Source: JAGQOZ01 sp041399205 | GTDB lineage: Bacteria; Planctomycetota; Planctomycetia; Pirellulales; Pirellulaceae | DNA length: 64,000 nt | NCBI GenBank assembly: GCA_041399205.1 | Contig: JAWKTK010000015.1 | Coordinates: forward strand, 1-64,000 | Direction: 5' to 3' | Shown here: in pieces, positions 30,571 to 41,738 of the stretch | Layout of the letters: each line of letters starts with the position of its first letter | How positions within the stretch are numbered: the first letter of the stretch is position 1 | The notes under the pieces: model-generated | Seen by the model: only the letters and a program-made list of their open reading frames with translations | Databases searched by the model: none | What the model was told of the DNA's origin: nothing | Translations under genes and position numbers: made by a program

Positions 30571-33500
30571 TTACGCGGTTTGCATCTTCTGTTTTTGCGC
30601 TAGCAACACGCGTTTGTAATCAGTGGGCATCACCTTGACGAATTGTGGCAGCACAGCGTCCCAGTTTTCCAGCACGTGCTTGGCCACCGTGGAACCGGTG
30701 TTCTGCAGATGCAATTCGACCAGCTCTTTCAGTTCGGCCAAGTCTTCCGCGTCCTCCACTTTCTCCAATTCGACCATGCCCAGATTGCACTTCAGGTTGA
30801 AATCGCCCGCTTGATCCCAAACGTAGGCCACGCCGCCAGACATACCGGCGGCAAAGTTGCGTCCAGTGGGGCCCAGGATCACAGTTCGACCACCGGTCAT
30901 ATATTCACAACCGTGATCGCCCACGCCTTCAATGACTGCCCGAGCACCACTGTTGCGAACACAGAATCGTTCGGCCGCGCGACCTCGAAAAAAGGCTTCG
31001 CCCGAAGTCGCTCCGTACAAACAGACGTTGCCTACCAAAATATTTTCTTCCGGTACAAACGAACTGTCCTTGGGTGGATAAATCACAATCTTGCCGCCGG
31101 ATAAACCTTTGCCCACATAGTCATTACCGTCCCCTTCCAGTTCCAGCGTCACGCCTTTAGCCAGAAACGCACCAAAGCTCTGGCCAGCCGAACCATGGAA
31201 CTTGATATGAATGGTATCTGGAGGCAACAAGTCCAAGCCGTACTTCTTGGCAATGTTGTGACTCAGGATGGTTCCCACCGTTCGATTGGTGTTGATGATG
31301 GGAAGTTCGAAACTGACTTTTTCGCCCGTATCGAGTGCCGGCTGGGCCAGCTCCAATAGCTTGTGATCCAACGCTTGATCCAAACCGTGGTCTTGCGTCT
31401 GCGTACAGTAAACGCCGACATCTTCACGAGGCTTCTGGGCCGGCGACAACAGTTTGCTCAGATCCAGCCCGTCTGCCTTCCAGTGCTTGATGGCATCGTT
31501 GGTGTTCAAGTATTCCACGTGGCCGACCAGGTCCGTGATTTTGCGAACGCCAATGGACGCCATGATTTCACGAGCGTCTTCGGCCACCATGAACAAGTAG
31601 TTCACGACATGTTCTGGCTTGCCTTTGAACTTCTTTCGTAACTCTTCATCTTGCGTGGCAATACCGACCGGGCAAGTGTTCAGATGACACTTTCGCATCA
31701 TGATGCAACCCAACGTGACAAGCGGTGCGGTGCTGAATCCGAACTCTTCCGCACCCAAGATGGCCGCAATCACAACATCTCGACCAGTTTTCAGCTGTCC
31801 GTCCGTCTGCAAGACCACTCGAGAACGAAGGTCATTCATCACCAGCGTTTGATGCGCTTCCGCAATACCTAACTCCCACGGCAGACCAGCGTGTTTGATA
31901 CTGGTCAATGGGGACGCACCCGTTCCGCCGGTGTCGCCCGAAATCAAAATGTGGTCAGCGTAACCTTTGGCCACACCGGCAGCGACGGTTCCGACACCGA
32001 TTTCAGAAACCAGTTTCACGCTGATGCGAGCCGAAGGATTGGAGTTCTTCAGATCGTGAATCAACTGCTTCAGATCTTCAATCGAATAGATGTCGTGGTG
32101 CGGCGGTGGGCTAATCAAGCCGACGCCGGGTGTCGAATATCGCACTTTGGCAATCCGCTCATCCACCTTCTTCCCAGGCAATTCACCACCTTCACCCGGC
32201 TTGGCACCTTGCGAAATCTTGATCTGAATTTCGTCGGCGTTGGTCAAATAATTGATCGTCACGCCAAAGCGTCCCGACGCCACTTGTTTGATGGCCGAAC
32301 GACGCGAATCGCCGTTTTCGTCTGGTGTCCAGCGACGAGGTTCTTCGCCACCTTCGCCCGTGTTGCTTTTGCCGCCCAAGCGATTCATGGCAATCGCCAG
32401 CGTTTCGTGCGATTCGGCACTGATCGAACCGAAACTCATGGCGCCCGTGCAAAATCGTTTCACAATTTCGGCCGCCGATTCCACTTCCTCAATCGGAATG
32501 GGTCCGCCTGCCGCACCTTCCTTGATGACCAACAAACCGCGCAGAGCACATCGAGTACGCGCGTCGCTGTTGCAGTGTTGTGCAAACCGTTTATAGGTGT
32601 CTCGGCTATCAGTTCTGGCGGCCACTTGCAGATCGGCAATCGCCTGCGGATCCCACATATGACGCTCGCCTTCCGCGCGCCAATGAAATTCGCCCATGTT
32701 AGGTAGCGTGGGATACTTCGCGTCATCTCGTTCTGGATACCCGAGCTTATGGCGGCGGAGAAGTTCTTCGGCCAAGACGTCAAAGTCAACACCTTGGATG
32801 CGGCTGGCGGTGCCGGTGAAGCAGCGTTCAATCACTTCGTCTCGCAGACCAACCGCTTCAAAGATCTGAGCACCTTTGTAAGACTGCAACGTGGAAATGC
32901 CCATCTTGGCCATGACCTTCAGCATGCCTTTGGCCACGGCCTTGCGGTAAGCGGAAACAACTTTGTCATCCGTCATGTCTTCTGGCAACAAGCCCTGCCG
33001 TTGAGCTCGCCACAGCGCTTCAAACGCCAAGTACGGGTTGATCGCATCGGCGCCGTAACCAATCAGCAAGCAGTGATGATGGACTTCGCGAGCTTCCCCG
33101 GTTTCGACGACAATGCCAATCCGAGCTCGCTTGGAGCTTTTCACTAGATGTTGGTGAACCGCACCGGTGGCCAACAGCGTGCTGACGGGAACACGATCTT
33201 GCCCGATTTCTCGATCGGTCAAAACCACCAAGCTGTAGCCTTCGTCAATGGCCGATTCTGCTTCTTGGCAAATTCGTTCCAGTGCTTTGACCAGCCCCGG
33301 TTTGCCTTCGTCCTTGGGCCAAGTGATGTCAATGGTTTTGGATCGCCAATTGCGGTGATCCATGTGCTGCAGCGCGGCCAGTTCTTCGTTGGTCAAAATC
33401 GGATGTGGCACCAACAAGCGATGGCTATCGGCCGCGTCCGCTTCAGCATGTTGCCTTCCGGGCCGATGTAACATTCCAGCGACATCACCACTTCTTCTCG

Positions 33501-35126
33501 AATCGAATCGATGGCCGGATTGGTCACTTGCGCAAACAGCTGCTTGAAATAGTCGTAGATCAATCGAGGCTGATCGGACAGACAAGCCAATGCCGCGTCG
33601 TTACCCATCGATCCAATCGGATCTCGTTTTTCACGAATCATGGGCAACAGCATGAACTGGCCCGTTTCCACGGTATACCCAAAGGCTTGCATCCGAGGCA
33701 GCAGGGTTTCTGGATAGTAACCGTGAGGCTCTTCATTGGGATGCAGATCTTCCAAACGAATCCGTTGGTCCTTCAGCCAATTGCCAAAGGGGAATTCAGC
33801 GGCCATCTTTTCTTTGACTTCCGCATCGGGAATGAGCCGACCTTCTTCAAAGTCAATCAAGAATATTCGGCCAGGTTGCAACCGACCTTTCTCTTTGACA
33901 ATCTTAGGATCAACAGGCAACACGCCCACTTCGCTAGCCATGATCACTCGATCATCATGCGTCAGATAATACCGAGAAGGTCGCAGGCCATTTCGATCCA
34001 AAACCGCTCCAATGTATTTGCCGTCCGTAAACGCAATGGACGCCGGTCCGTCCCACGGTTCCATCAAGCACGAATGATATTCATAGAACGCTCGTTTGGT
34101 CTCCGACATCGTGTCATGATTCTGCCAAGCTTCCGGCACCATCATCATCACGGCGTGTTGGAGCGAACGGCCTGACATCAACAGGAACTCCAAGACATTA
34201 TCAAACGTTCCTGAATCCGAACAATCTGGTTCGCAGATGGGGAACAACTTGGAAATGTCATTGCCAAACAATTCCGACGCGACCATTCCTTCGCGCGCCT
34301 TCATCCAATTCTTGTTGCCGCGAAGGGTGTTGATTTCCCCGTTGTGCGACATGAATCGCAACGGTTGAGCTCGATCCCAGCTGGGAAATGTATTCGTGGA
34401 AAACCGCGAATGGACCATGGCCAAGTGCGTGGTGAAATCCGGGTCGTTCAAGTCATCATACAGCGGCAAAACTTGCGACGATGTCAACATGCCTTTGTAA
34501 ATGATGACTTTGGTCGACAAGCTGCAGACGTAAAACATCAGTCGCTGTGCCAAGTTATTGTCACTGCGAAGTTGATTGCTGGCTTGTTTGCGAATCAGAT
34601 AGAGTTCGCGTTCAAACCGTTTGGCGTCGATGCCGTCCGCGGCAGCCACAATCAGCATTTCCATGTGTGGCATGGCGGCCAGCGCGGTCGGCCCCACGTC
34701 GGCTCGCTTCGCATCGACCGGACAATTTCGCCAACCGATCAACTTCTGACCCCGCTCGGCAATCAACCGATTCACGGTCTCTTTACACGTAGTTCGTTCC
34801 TGTTCGTTCGTGGGCAAAAAAACAATGCCGGCGGCAAAGCAACCGTTTTCAGGTAGTTCGGCATTCAGATCTTGTTGGGCCACCTTACGAATGAATTCGT
34901 GCGGCAGCGCCGTCAAAATTCCTGCGCCGTCACCGGTATTGGCCTCGCAGCCACACGCCCCTCGATGGTCCATGTTAATCAGAATGGTTTCGGCATCTTT
35001 GATGATGTCGTGACTGCGTTTTCCTTTGATATTGGCAATGAAACCCACGCCGCACGAATCATGTTCGTTGGCGGGGTCGTAAAGGCCATTCTTCTTTGGA
35101 AATCCTAAAGGAGAAAAAACGCTCAT
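30571..35126 (-). CDS. gltB: glutamate synthase large subunit (one frame break near 33440)
   Basis: Two open frames, 35126-33393 and 33585-30571, join into one 1518-residue GltB. At the break the first frame reads GPEGNMLK and the second ADAADSHRLLVPHPILTNEE, a junction typical of the family (GPEGNxLE..., ...ILTNEE). The span is 4556 bases, one short of 1519 codons, consistent with one lost G in ATGCTG(G)AAG. The amidotransferase Cys25 follows the short propeptide in EHDSCGVGF. The 3Fe-4S site is CIMMRKCHLNTCPVG, and the FMN-domain SGDTGGTGASPL and the GXGXG-rich C-terminal domain are present. A ribosome site AGGTGG precedes the start. If real, the break would abolish activity. Confidence 0.95.
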
Positions 35127-35202
35127 CAGTTACCACCTAACTATTAACTTCTTTAACTTTATTCCGTGGTCGCACTTCAAGCCGCTTCGCTTTCCGCGAA
35201 AG

Positions 35203-35232
35203 AAAAACGGCCAACAGAGCGAACCGGCCGTT
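35203..35232 (-). terminator. rho-independent terminator of the LysR gene
   Basis: On the minus strand, directly after the LysR stop, AACGGCC and GGCCGTT pair around a 13-base loop and are followed by TTTTTCTTT. This should separate regulator transcription from gltB, which starts 77 bases further on. Confidence 0.75.
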
Positions 35233-35235
35233 GGG

Positions 35236-36192
35236 TTACGACGTGGTCGCCGCTTCTTTAGGAGCGGGATCGTCGCAGATTGCCACGCCGTCTTCGGTCA
35301 TCGAATGTACGTCGGCGTGTTTCAAAAGAAAGTCGATAAATTGGCGAGTCGCTCTCGCCTGCATCTTGCCTCGACGCTGTATGATTCCCAGCGGTCGCAC
35401 AATGGCATCATCTTCCAAGGGAAGTGCCACCAACGATCCCGCCAAGATTTCCTTTTCCACCGTGGGCTTGGGAAGCAACGCAACTCCGGCGTTAATTTCC
35501 AACGCGCGCTTGATGGTCTCTGTATTGTCAAACTCCATGACCACATTCACCTCGACACCATAGCGTGACAAGATCTTGTCAATCTCGCTCCGGATGCGCA
35601 GGTCGTTCTGAAAGGCGACCGTCGGTTGTCCGTGGAGGTGTTTAATGCTGGCGCGATCCAATTTGGCGAGTTCGTGTTCTGGCGAACATACCAAAACCAT
35701 CGGTTCCGTGCGCCACATAATCGCTTTGATGGACCGAGAATTCTTGGGATAGCTAACTAAGCCCACGTCGGCTTCGTCCTGCTCTACCAACGAATAAACT
35801 CGATCTGGATGCTGATATTCAATCCGCACGTTGGCCTTGGGATATTCACCCAAAAAGCGACGCACGCACTGATTCATATGGCTCAGGCCCACCGAATAGA
35901 TAGACGCCACGCGCACTCGCCCCGCCACTTCTTCGTGCAGCGTGCGTACTTCTGTCTCCAGCGCGTAATAGCGTTCCACCAACTTCCGGCACTCCCGATA
36001 AAACAATTCACCCTCTGGCGTTAGCACAAATGGCCGTCGCGAGCGGTCCATCAACACCACTCCCAACCGCTCTTCCAAATGATGCACCATCTGGCTGGCC
36101 GCCGACTGCGAAACCGCATTCTCCTTGGCACCTCGCGAAAAGCTTCGCTGTGCCACGATGTCGCAGAACACCTTCAGCAGTTTGATCTGCAT
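35236..36192 (-). CDS. LysR-family transcriptional regulator
   Basis: 318 residues from the ATG at 36192; an upstream ATG at 36243 in the same frame is less likely because the helix-turn-helix of this family begins at MQIKLLKVFCDIVAQ. The DNA-binding domain continues SQSAASQMVHHLEERLGVVL, followed by the periplasmic-binding-like effector domain (GRVRVASIYSVGL; VGLVSYPK; AGVALLPKPTVEKEI). It lies upstream of gltB in the same direction, separated by a terminator. A role in nitrogen control of gltBD, like GltC, is plausible but unproven. Intact. Confidence 0.94.
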   Translation of the reverse strand: MQIKLLKVFCDIVAQRSFSRGAKENAVSQSAASQMVHHLEERLGVVLMDRSRRPFVLTPEGELFYRECRKLVERYYALETEVRTLHEEVAGRVRVASIYSVGLSHMNQCVRRFLGEYPKANVRIEYQHPDRVYSLVEQDEADVGLVSYPKNSRSIKAIMWRTEPMVLVCSPEHELAKLDRASIKHLHGQPTVAFQNDLRIRSEIDKILSRYGVEVNVVMEFDNTETIKRALEINAGVALLPKPTVEKEILAGSLVALPLEDDAIVRPLGIIQRRGKMQARATRQFIDFLLKHADVHSMTEDGVAICDDPAPKEAATTS

Positions 36193-36510
36193 TGTGCCCG
36201 TCGCCTTCGCTGAATAAGAGAATGAGATACTACGAATCGGCAAAATTAGCCATGCGAATCCAACACGATAATCTCAGACCAAGACTTCGTCAACTAGGTT
36301 CGGGAAGATGGCGAAAACAAGCAAGCTCGTCGCGAAAATCCCCAAGATTGTGAGCCGACCGACTACAGCACAACCCACCCGAAGGAGCGGCAACCTGCAA
36401 CGCTGGCTATACTAGCACGTTAATGGGAACCGATTCGGAAAGATCGACTTCCTGCAGGTCAAGCGGTTATGATGTCACGCTAAACTCAGACCGCTTTTTG
36501 GGCCCACGAA

Positions 36511-36843
36511 ATGACCGAAGACGACGAACAACTGGTACAGCGAATCCGCCCATTCATGAAACGCCGCAAAGGATATTCGGAAAAGAAAATGTTTGGCGGA
36601 CTGTGCTTTTTCATCAACGGAAACATGAGCGTCGGACCGTGGAAAGGATCGCTGATCGTTCGCTTGGCCAAAGAAGACCACGAACAAAACCAACAGTTGC
36701 CTCATGCAACACCCATGGACATCACGGGCAAAGTGATGAAAGGTTGGGTGAAAGTCGAACCACCGGGAATCGAATCAGACGAAGATCTAAAAGCCTGGAT
36801 CGAACGCGCCGTCCAATTCGCGCGGACACTACCCGCAAAATAA
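36511..36843 (+). CDS. TfoX N-terminal domain protein
   Basis: 110 residues. The family motif KKMFGGLCFFINGNMSVGPW is clear, followed by LIVRLAKED, the MDITGKVMKGWVKVE block and a C-terminal helix DEDLKAWIERAVQFA. Stand-alone TfoX-N proteins are small and widespread; some relate to competence regulation, but most have no tested function. It is convergent with the DUF1501 gene, 49 bases away. No ribosome site is obvious. Confidence 0.9.
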   Translation: MTEDDEQLVQRIRPFMKRRKGYSEKKMFGGLCFFINGNMSVGPWKGSLIVRLAKEDHEQNQQLPHATPMDITGKVMKGWVKVEPPGIESDEDLKAWIERAVQFARTLPAK

Positions 36844-36892
36844 CGGCGCAACGTTTGGCTGTGACCCAAGCATTCGCAATTCGAATCATCCA

Positions 36893-38377
36893 CTACGCCA
36901 GAATGTCCATCACCGGATTCCGATCTTCCACTCCGCTCAGTCGCAAGTCCAAGCCTTGGAACGGAATGGTCAATCGACGATGATCAATCCCCAACGCGTG
37001 CAACATGGTAGCGTGCAAGTCATTCACGTGCACAGGATTTTCCACAATGTTGTAGCTGAAGTCGTCGGTCGTGCCGTAGACCATGCCTGGCTTGATTCCT
37101 CCGCCTGCCAGAAAGATAGAAAAACAACGAGGATGATGGTCGCGTCCGTAGTTGGTTTCCGTCAACTTGCCCTGACAATAAACGGTTCGACCAAATTCGC
37201 CGCCCCAAACCACAATCGTATCTTCCAATAAGCCTCGTTCGTCCAAATCGTTAATCAACGCCGCCGTCGGTTGATCTGTATCCTTACATTGTTTGCCCAT
37301 GTGGTCAGGCAAGTTGTCGTGTTGATCCCAGCCCATGTGGAACAATTGAATGAAGCGCACGTCGCGTTCCGCCAGTCGTCGAGCCAACAAGCAGTTCCGA
37401 GCGTACGTGCCCGGCTTATGCACATCCGGACCGTAGCTATCAAGCACAGCGGCCGATTCGTTACTGAAGTCCATCAGATCCGGAACGGCCGTTTGCATGC
37501 GAAATGCGAGTTCGTATTGTTCAATCCGAGTTTGCACTTCTGGGTCCAAAGTCCGAGTGTACGTTTCTTGATTCAGCGACTTCAAATCATCCAGAATGCG
37601 ACGACGTACTTGAGGCGGACAGCCGGCCGGATTCGACAGATACAGCACGGGATCCGAACCACTGCGAAGTTTCACGCCTTGATGCTTGCCCGGCAAAACA
37701 CCCGTTCCCCATAGGCGATCGTACAGCGGTTGCCCGGCCGCTCGCCCCGTCCCACGAGAAACCAGCACCATGAACGTCGGCAAGTTTTCATTCATCGAAC
37801 CCAATCCGTACGCCACCCACGCGCCCATGCTAGGTCGGCCAGACAGTTGCGAACCGGTTTGGAAAAACGTAATGGCCGGATCATGATTAATGGCTTCCGT
37901 ATGCATCGAACGCACCACACACAGCTTGTCCGCAACGTCGCCAATGTGTGGCAGTAAGTCACTGACCCATGTGCCCGATTCGCCCTTCTGCTTAAATTCA
38001 AAAATGGAAGGTGCAATCGGGAAACTCGCTTGGCCCGCCGTCATGCCGGTCAAACGTTGCCCCATGCGAACTTCGTTCGGCAATTCGGTCTTAGCAATCT
38101 TGCCCAGCCCCGGCTTATAGTCAAATGTTTCAAACTGTGATGGCGCGCCCGATTGAAACAAGTAGATCACTCGTTTAGCCGTCGCCTGGTGATGCGGCAG
38201 GCCGGGCAGGCCACCCTGGCTTGACGCTGCCGAAGTATCTGCGTTGGCGGTTCGTGTCGAACCCAGCGATGCGGCTGCGATGGAACCAAGACTCAGGCCG
38301 GCCGATTGCAAAAACAAGCGTCGGTTTCCTCGAATCGAATCATCTTGTTGATTGTTAATCGATGTTTGGTTGTGCAT
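36893..38377 (-). CDS. DUF1501 family exported protein
   Basis: 494 residues. The N-terminus NRRLFLQSAGLSLGSIAAAS resembles a twin-arginine signal. The sulfatase/alkaline-phosphatase-like DUF1501 fold is shown by AKRVIYLFQSGAPSQFETFD, NHDPAITFFQTGSQLSGRPS, HMGWDQHDNLPDHM and VVWGGEFGRTVYCQG. It follows the PSD1 gene by 61 bases on the same strand, the standard planctomycete pair. Their joint role is not established; a link to extracellular glycan or sulfated substrate breakdown is often proposed. A GGAG ribosome site precedes the start. Intact. Confidence 0.95.
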   Translation of the reverse strand: MHNQTSINNQQDDSIRGNRRLFLQSAGLSLGSIAAASLGSTRTANADTSAASSQGGLPGLPHHQATAKRVIYLFQSGAPSQFETFDYKPGLGKIAKTELPNEVRMGQRLTGMTAGQASFPIAPSIFEFKQKGESGTWVSDLLPHIGDVADKLCVVRSMHTEAINHDPAITFFQTGSQLSGRPSMGAWVAYGLGSMNENLPTFMVLVSRGTGRAAGQPLYDRLWGTGVLPGKHQGVKLRSGSDPVLYLSNPAGCPPQVRRRILDDLKSLNQETYTRTLDPEVQTRIEQYELAFRMQTAVPDLMDFSNESAAVLDSYGPDVHKPGTYARNCLLARRLAERDVRFIQLFHMGWDQHDNLPDHMGKQCKDTDQPTAALINDLDERGLLEDTIVVWGGEFGRTVYCQGKLTETNYGRDHHPRCFSIFLAGGGIKPGMVYGTTDDFSYNIVENPVHVNDLHATMLHALGIDHRRLTIPFQGLDLRLSGVEDRNPVMDILA

Positions 38378-38438
38378 GGGAGACTCCGAAGACGATGTTC
38401 TGATTGTAAGTCGCTAGGGCTAGGTCAGACGGCTCAGC

Positions 38439-41400
38439 TTAAAACTTGGAAACGGCTTCATCTAAGTTCAACAAGATGGATGCCACGGAAGTCATGGCGG
38501 CTAACTGTTCTTTGGACAAGGCATCGTTGATGCTGGATTCACCGGCGGCGAGTAGCTGCTGTGCTTCGGCCGGACGATCCTGATAAAAAGCCAAGTAATG
38601 ATCGAACCCGGCGGTCAGCGTCTGCAACTCCGTTTCGGTTGGTATTCGCTGCGTGGCCAATTGGAATCCAAACGCAATCGAATCCGCAACGTTCGAATTC
38701 TGACCGTCTTCACCATGCAGCAACATGCGTTCGGCCAGTTTCCGCGACGCTTCCACGTAGGTAACGTCGTTCAGCAGCGCCAACGATTGCAGCGGCGTAT
38801 TGGTGGTCGCGCGTTTCGCTTGGCAAATCTCCCAAGTCGGAGCGTCAAACGTGGCCAGTGTCGGATGAGAAACCGTTCGCTTGCGATACGTATACAAACT
38901 TCGTCGGTACAGATCATCGCCTGTTGACACTTTGTAGGGACCGTTGTTCGCGCCGCCGGCTAGTTCGTCCCATAGTCCGTCGGGCTGATAGGGGAAGACG
39001 GATGGCCCGCCAATTCGATCCGCTAGCAAGCCGGAAATGGCCAATGCTTGATCGCGCAACTGTTCGGCCGAAAGCCGCAAACGAGGACCTCGAGCCAACC
39101 ACTGATTGTCAGCGTCGCGTTCCAATAGTTTCGCCGAGAGTTCGGATGTCTGCTGGTACGTAGTGCTCATCACAATCTGTTTATGCAACCGCTTCAAGTC
39201 CCAGCCGTGTTGACGAAAATCATTCGCCAACCAGTCCAAGAGTTTTGGATGCGAAGGCGGTGTCCCTTGAACGCCAAGATTATCTGCTGAAGTAACCAGG
39301 CCGCGGCCGAAGAATTTCGTCCACGCTCGATTCACGGCCACTCGAGCCACCAGCGGATTGCGATCATCCACCAGCCACAACGCCAAACCCAGACGATTCT
39401 GCGGCTGATCTTCTGTCAATTGCGGCAGCACGGTGGGAACGGCGGGCATCAACACAGTGCTGGTGTCCGGCAAATTGTATTGGCCTCGTTTCAGCACATA
39501 GGTTTCTCGATACGGCCCTTCGCGTTCCTTCATGACCATGGTGGTCGTTTGCGCAGCGATCACTTCGTCCCGTTTAGCTTTCAACTGCGTTAGTTTCTCA
39601 CTGTTCGAATTATCTTGTAGCCGAACCACGTAGTCCTGTATCAATGCCCGCAAATCTGCCGCCGCGTCGGTTTGGGCCAATTCGTCATAGCGATTCACCA
39701 CCGCTTGGCGCTGGAGTTGATTCACTTGTTCGGCGGTCAAGGCGTGATCGTACAAGCGAAAGTCGGACATTTCGCCACGGAAGAATTCCGACTTGAAGCG
39801 TTGAGCCATTTTGAACGGGACGTTCGCCGCAATGGCCTCACTGAGCGAATCGACTTCAATCTTTGTTTCCACTGCATGGCCGTCGACATAGACAAGAACG
39901 CCTTTCGCTTGCGAACTACCGTCGTATGTCACGGTCAAACAAGTCCAGCGATCTGCCGGCAGCGGCGACGTGGTTGTCACCGCAATCGCATTGCCGCTCC
40001 ACGCATGAATCAGATGTACCTTGAGTCGTCCGTCAGACAAGATCAAACCGTCTACACCTCGATACGCGGCGTCTTCATTCATCTTGGAAAAGATGGCACC
40101 TCGCGAATGACCCGTTATCCACACCGACCAGGAAAACGGTTTGTTTCGTTCGAATGAAAATGAATTGTTGGCAACCGCACCGATCTGATCGGCCGTACCG
40201 TCGAGTGCGAAGCCGGCGGCCGGCGGTCCCTGGACTGATTTCACATCGGCCGGTGCCGTAAATTCGAAGGCGGCGGTGGGCAGTTTGGTATCTGGTGTCG
40301 CGGCGAGCGACGTTCGCCATTCCGAAATGAATTGGTCGGCCGATGCTTTCGCATTGTCCGTCACTTCGCTCTCCAGCGCCGCAATTTCCTGATCTAGTTG
40401 GCTTAAGTCCGCGAGTTCTTCCGGCGTGGGAACTTTTTCTTGAGGTCCTACGTTGCCTCGAGTTTCCTGATAGACGCCCAGTTCATCGACATTGTTGAAA
40501 AACGCAAAGAACTGATAGAACTCTGTCTGAGAAATCGGATCATACTTGTGATCGTGACATCGTCCGCAACCGATGGTCAGGCCCAGAAAAGCGGTGCCCG
40601 TCGTTTCGACTCGATCTACGCAGTTTTCAATGCGCCATTCTTCCGGGATGGAACCGGCTTCCGTCACCGATCGATTGTTGCGATGGAAGCCCGTGGCAAT
40701 CCGCTGTGCCTTGGTCGAATCGGGCAAGATGTCTCCGGCAATTTGCTGAATGATGAATTGATCGTACGGCAAGTTCTCATTAAACGCGCTGATCACCCAG
40801 TCTCGATAAGGCCACATGGTACGCACAAAATCATTCTGGTAGCCGTTGGTATCCGCGTACCGAGCGACATCCAGCCAGCTGGCGGCCATCTGTTCTCCGT
40901 AGTGTGGTGACTTGAGCAATTCGTCAATAACGTGTTCTAACGCATCCGTTCGCTTGTCATTTACAAACGCCGCGACTTGTTCTGGCGTCGGCGGCAAGCC
41001 AATCAAATCGAAATATATTCGTCGAATCAGCGCCTGTTTGGTTGCCGGTGGTGACGGAGCGAAATCCTTTTCTTTAAGTTTGGCTAAGACGAACCGATCG
41101 ATTGCGTTCGCACCCCAGCTTGGATCCGCGGCTGGGACTTCGGGCGAACGAATTGGCTGGAATGCCCAGTGCAATTGCCACGGCGCGCCTTGTTCAATCC
41201 AATGCTTGACGGCGTCCTTTTCTTCTTGAGAAAGGACGTGCCCCGTTTCACGAGGCGGCATGATTAAATCTTGGTCTTCTGAAAAAATGCGTTCCACAAC
41301 CGCACTGGCCGACGAATCGCCTGGCACAATTGCATGCTCTTTGGCCGCGTCTTCCAGATCCAAACGCAAATCGGCTTCACGCGCACCTTCGTCGGGACCG

Positions 41401-41594
41401 TGACACGCATAACAGTGTTTGGCCAGCAAGGGCTGGATCTGCTGACCGTAGTCAATTGACGGTGACACAGTTTCTTGCGAGGAAGCTTGTTCTTGCGAGG
41501 AAGCTTGGCTGGGAATGCCGCCAAACCAGACCGCGACGACAATGGAAGTGCGCCAAAGAGTGATCCAAATCGCACATTGCGTTAGACGTTGCAT
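38439..41594 (-). CDS. PSD1/DUF1549/DUF1553 cytochrome-like protein with LamG domain
   Basis: 1051 residues from the ATG at 41594, which places a signal peptide first; an in-frame ATG at 41666 lies upstream. The single haem motif CYACHGPDE is in the PSD1 domain. DUF1549 follows (DRFVLAKLKEKDFAPSPPA; YADTNGYQNDF; CGRCHDHKYDPI, a second CxxCH). A LamG-like domain, about residues 475-630, is inserted (FSWSVWITGHSRGAIFS; WTCLTVTYDGSSQ). DUF1553 completes it (VARVAVNRAWTKFFGRG; TPLQSLALLNDVTYVEAS). It forms an operon with DUF1501, and the AraC regulator is divergent. A short duplicated codon block near the N-terminus encodes ASSQEQASSQE. Confidence 0.95.
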   Translation of the reverse strand: MQRLTQCAIWITLWRTSIVVAVWFGGIPSQASSQEQASSQETVSPSIDYGQQIQPLLAKHCYACHGPDEGAREADLRLDLEDAAKEHAIVPGDSSASAVVERIFSEDQDLIMPPRETGHVLSQEEKDAVKHWIEQGAPWQLHWAFQPIRSPEVPAADPSWGANAIDRFVLAKLKEKDFAPSPPATKQALIRRIYFDLIGLPPTPEQVAAFVNDKRTDALEHVIDELLKSPHYGEQMAASWLDVARYADTNGYQNDFVRTMWPYRDWVISAFNENLPYDQFIIQQIAGDILPDSTKAQRIATGFHRNNRSVTEAGSIPEEWRIENCVDRVETTGTAFLGLTIGCGRCHDHKYDPISQTEFYQFFAFFNNVDELGVYQETRGNVGPQEKVPTPEELADLSQLDQEIAALESEVTDNAKASADQFISEWRTSLAATPDTKLPTAAFEFTAPADVKSVQGPPAAGFALDGTADQIGAVANNSFSFERNKPFSWSVWITGHSRGAIFSKMNEDAAYRGVDGLILSDGRLKVHLIHAWSGNAIAVTTTSPLPADRWTCLTVTYDGSSQAKGVLVYVDGHAVETKIEVDSLSEAIAANVPFKMAQRFKSEFFRGEMSDFRLYDHALTAEQVNQLQRQAVVNRYDELAQTDAAADLRALIQDYVVRLQDNSNSEKLTQLKAKRDEVIAAQTTTMVMKEREGPYRETYVLKRGQYNLPDTSTVLMPAVPTVLPQLTEDQPQNRLGLALWLVDDRNPLVARVAVNRAWTKFFGRGLVTSADNLGVQGTPPSHPKLLDWLANDFRQHGWDLKRLHKQIVMSTTYQQTSELSAKLLERDADNQWLARGPRLRLSAEQLRDQALAISGLLADRIGGPSVFPYQPDGLWDELAGGANNGPYKVSTGDDLYRRSLYTYRKRTVSHPTLATFDAPTWEICQAKRATTNTPLQSLALLNDVTYVEASRKLAERMLLHGEDGQNSNVADSIAFGFQLATQRIPTETELQTLTAGFDHYLAFYQDRPAEAQQLLAAGESSINDALSKEQLAAMTSVASILLNLDEAVSKF

Positions 41595-41738
41595 ATCAAA
41601 ATGGTTCCGAATCGGTATTAACGTAGCAAGACGGAAGCACGGCCACAGTGGCACCGAGCGTTCCAATTCGAATCTATTCTTCTAGATTCGTCGCAACAAG
41701 TATTGCAGGTTCGTTGCAAAAAATTGTACATTCACCGC

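Noticed and set aside
31891..32706. 271-residue plus-strand frame inside gltB
   Set aside because: It is a shadow of the conserved glutamate synthase domain.
33393..33585. Programmed ribosomal frameshift in gltB
   Set aside because: No slippery heptamer or downstream structure was seen, and a simple one-base loss fits the gene length.
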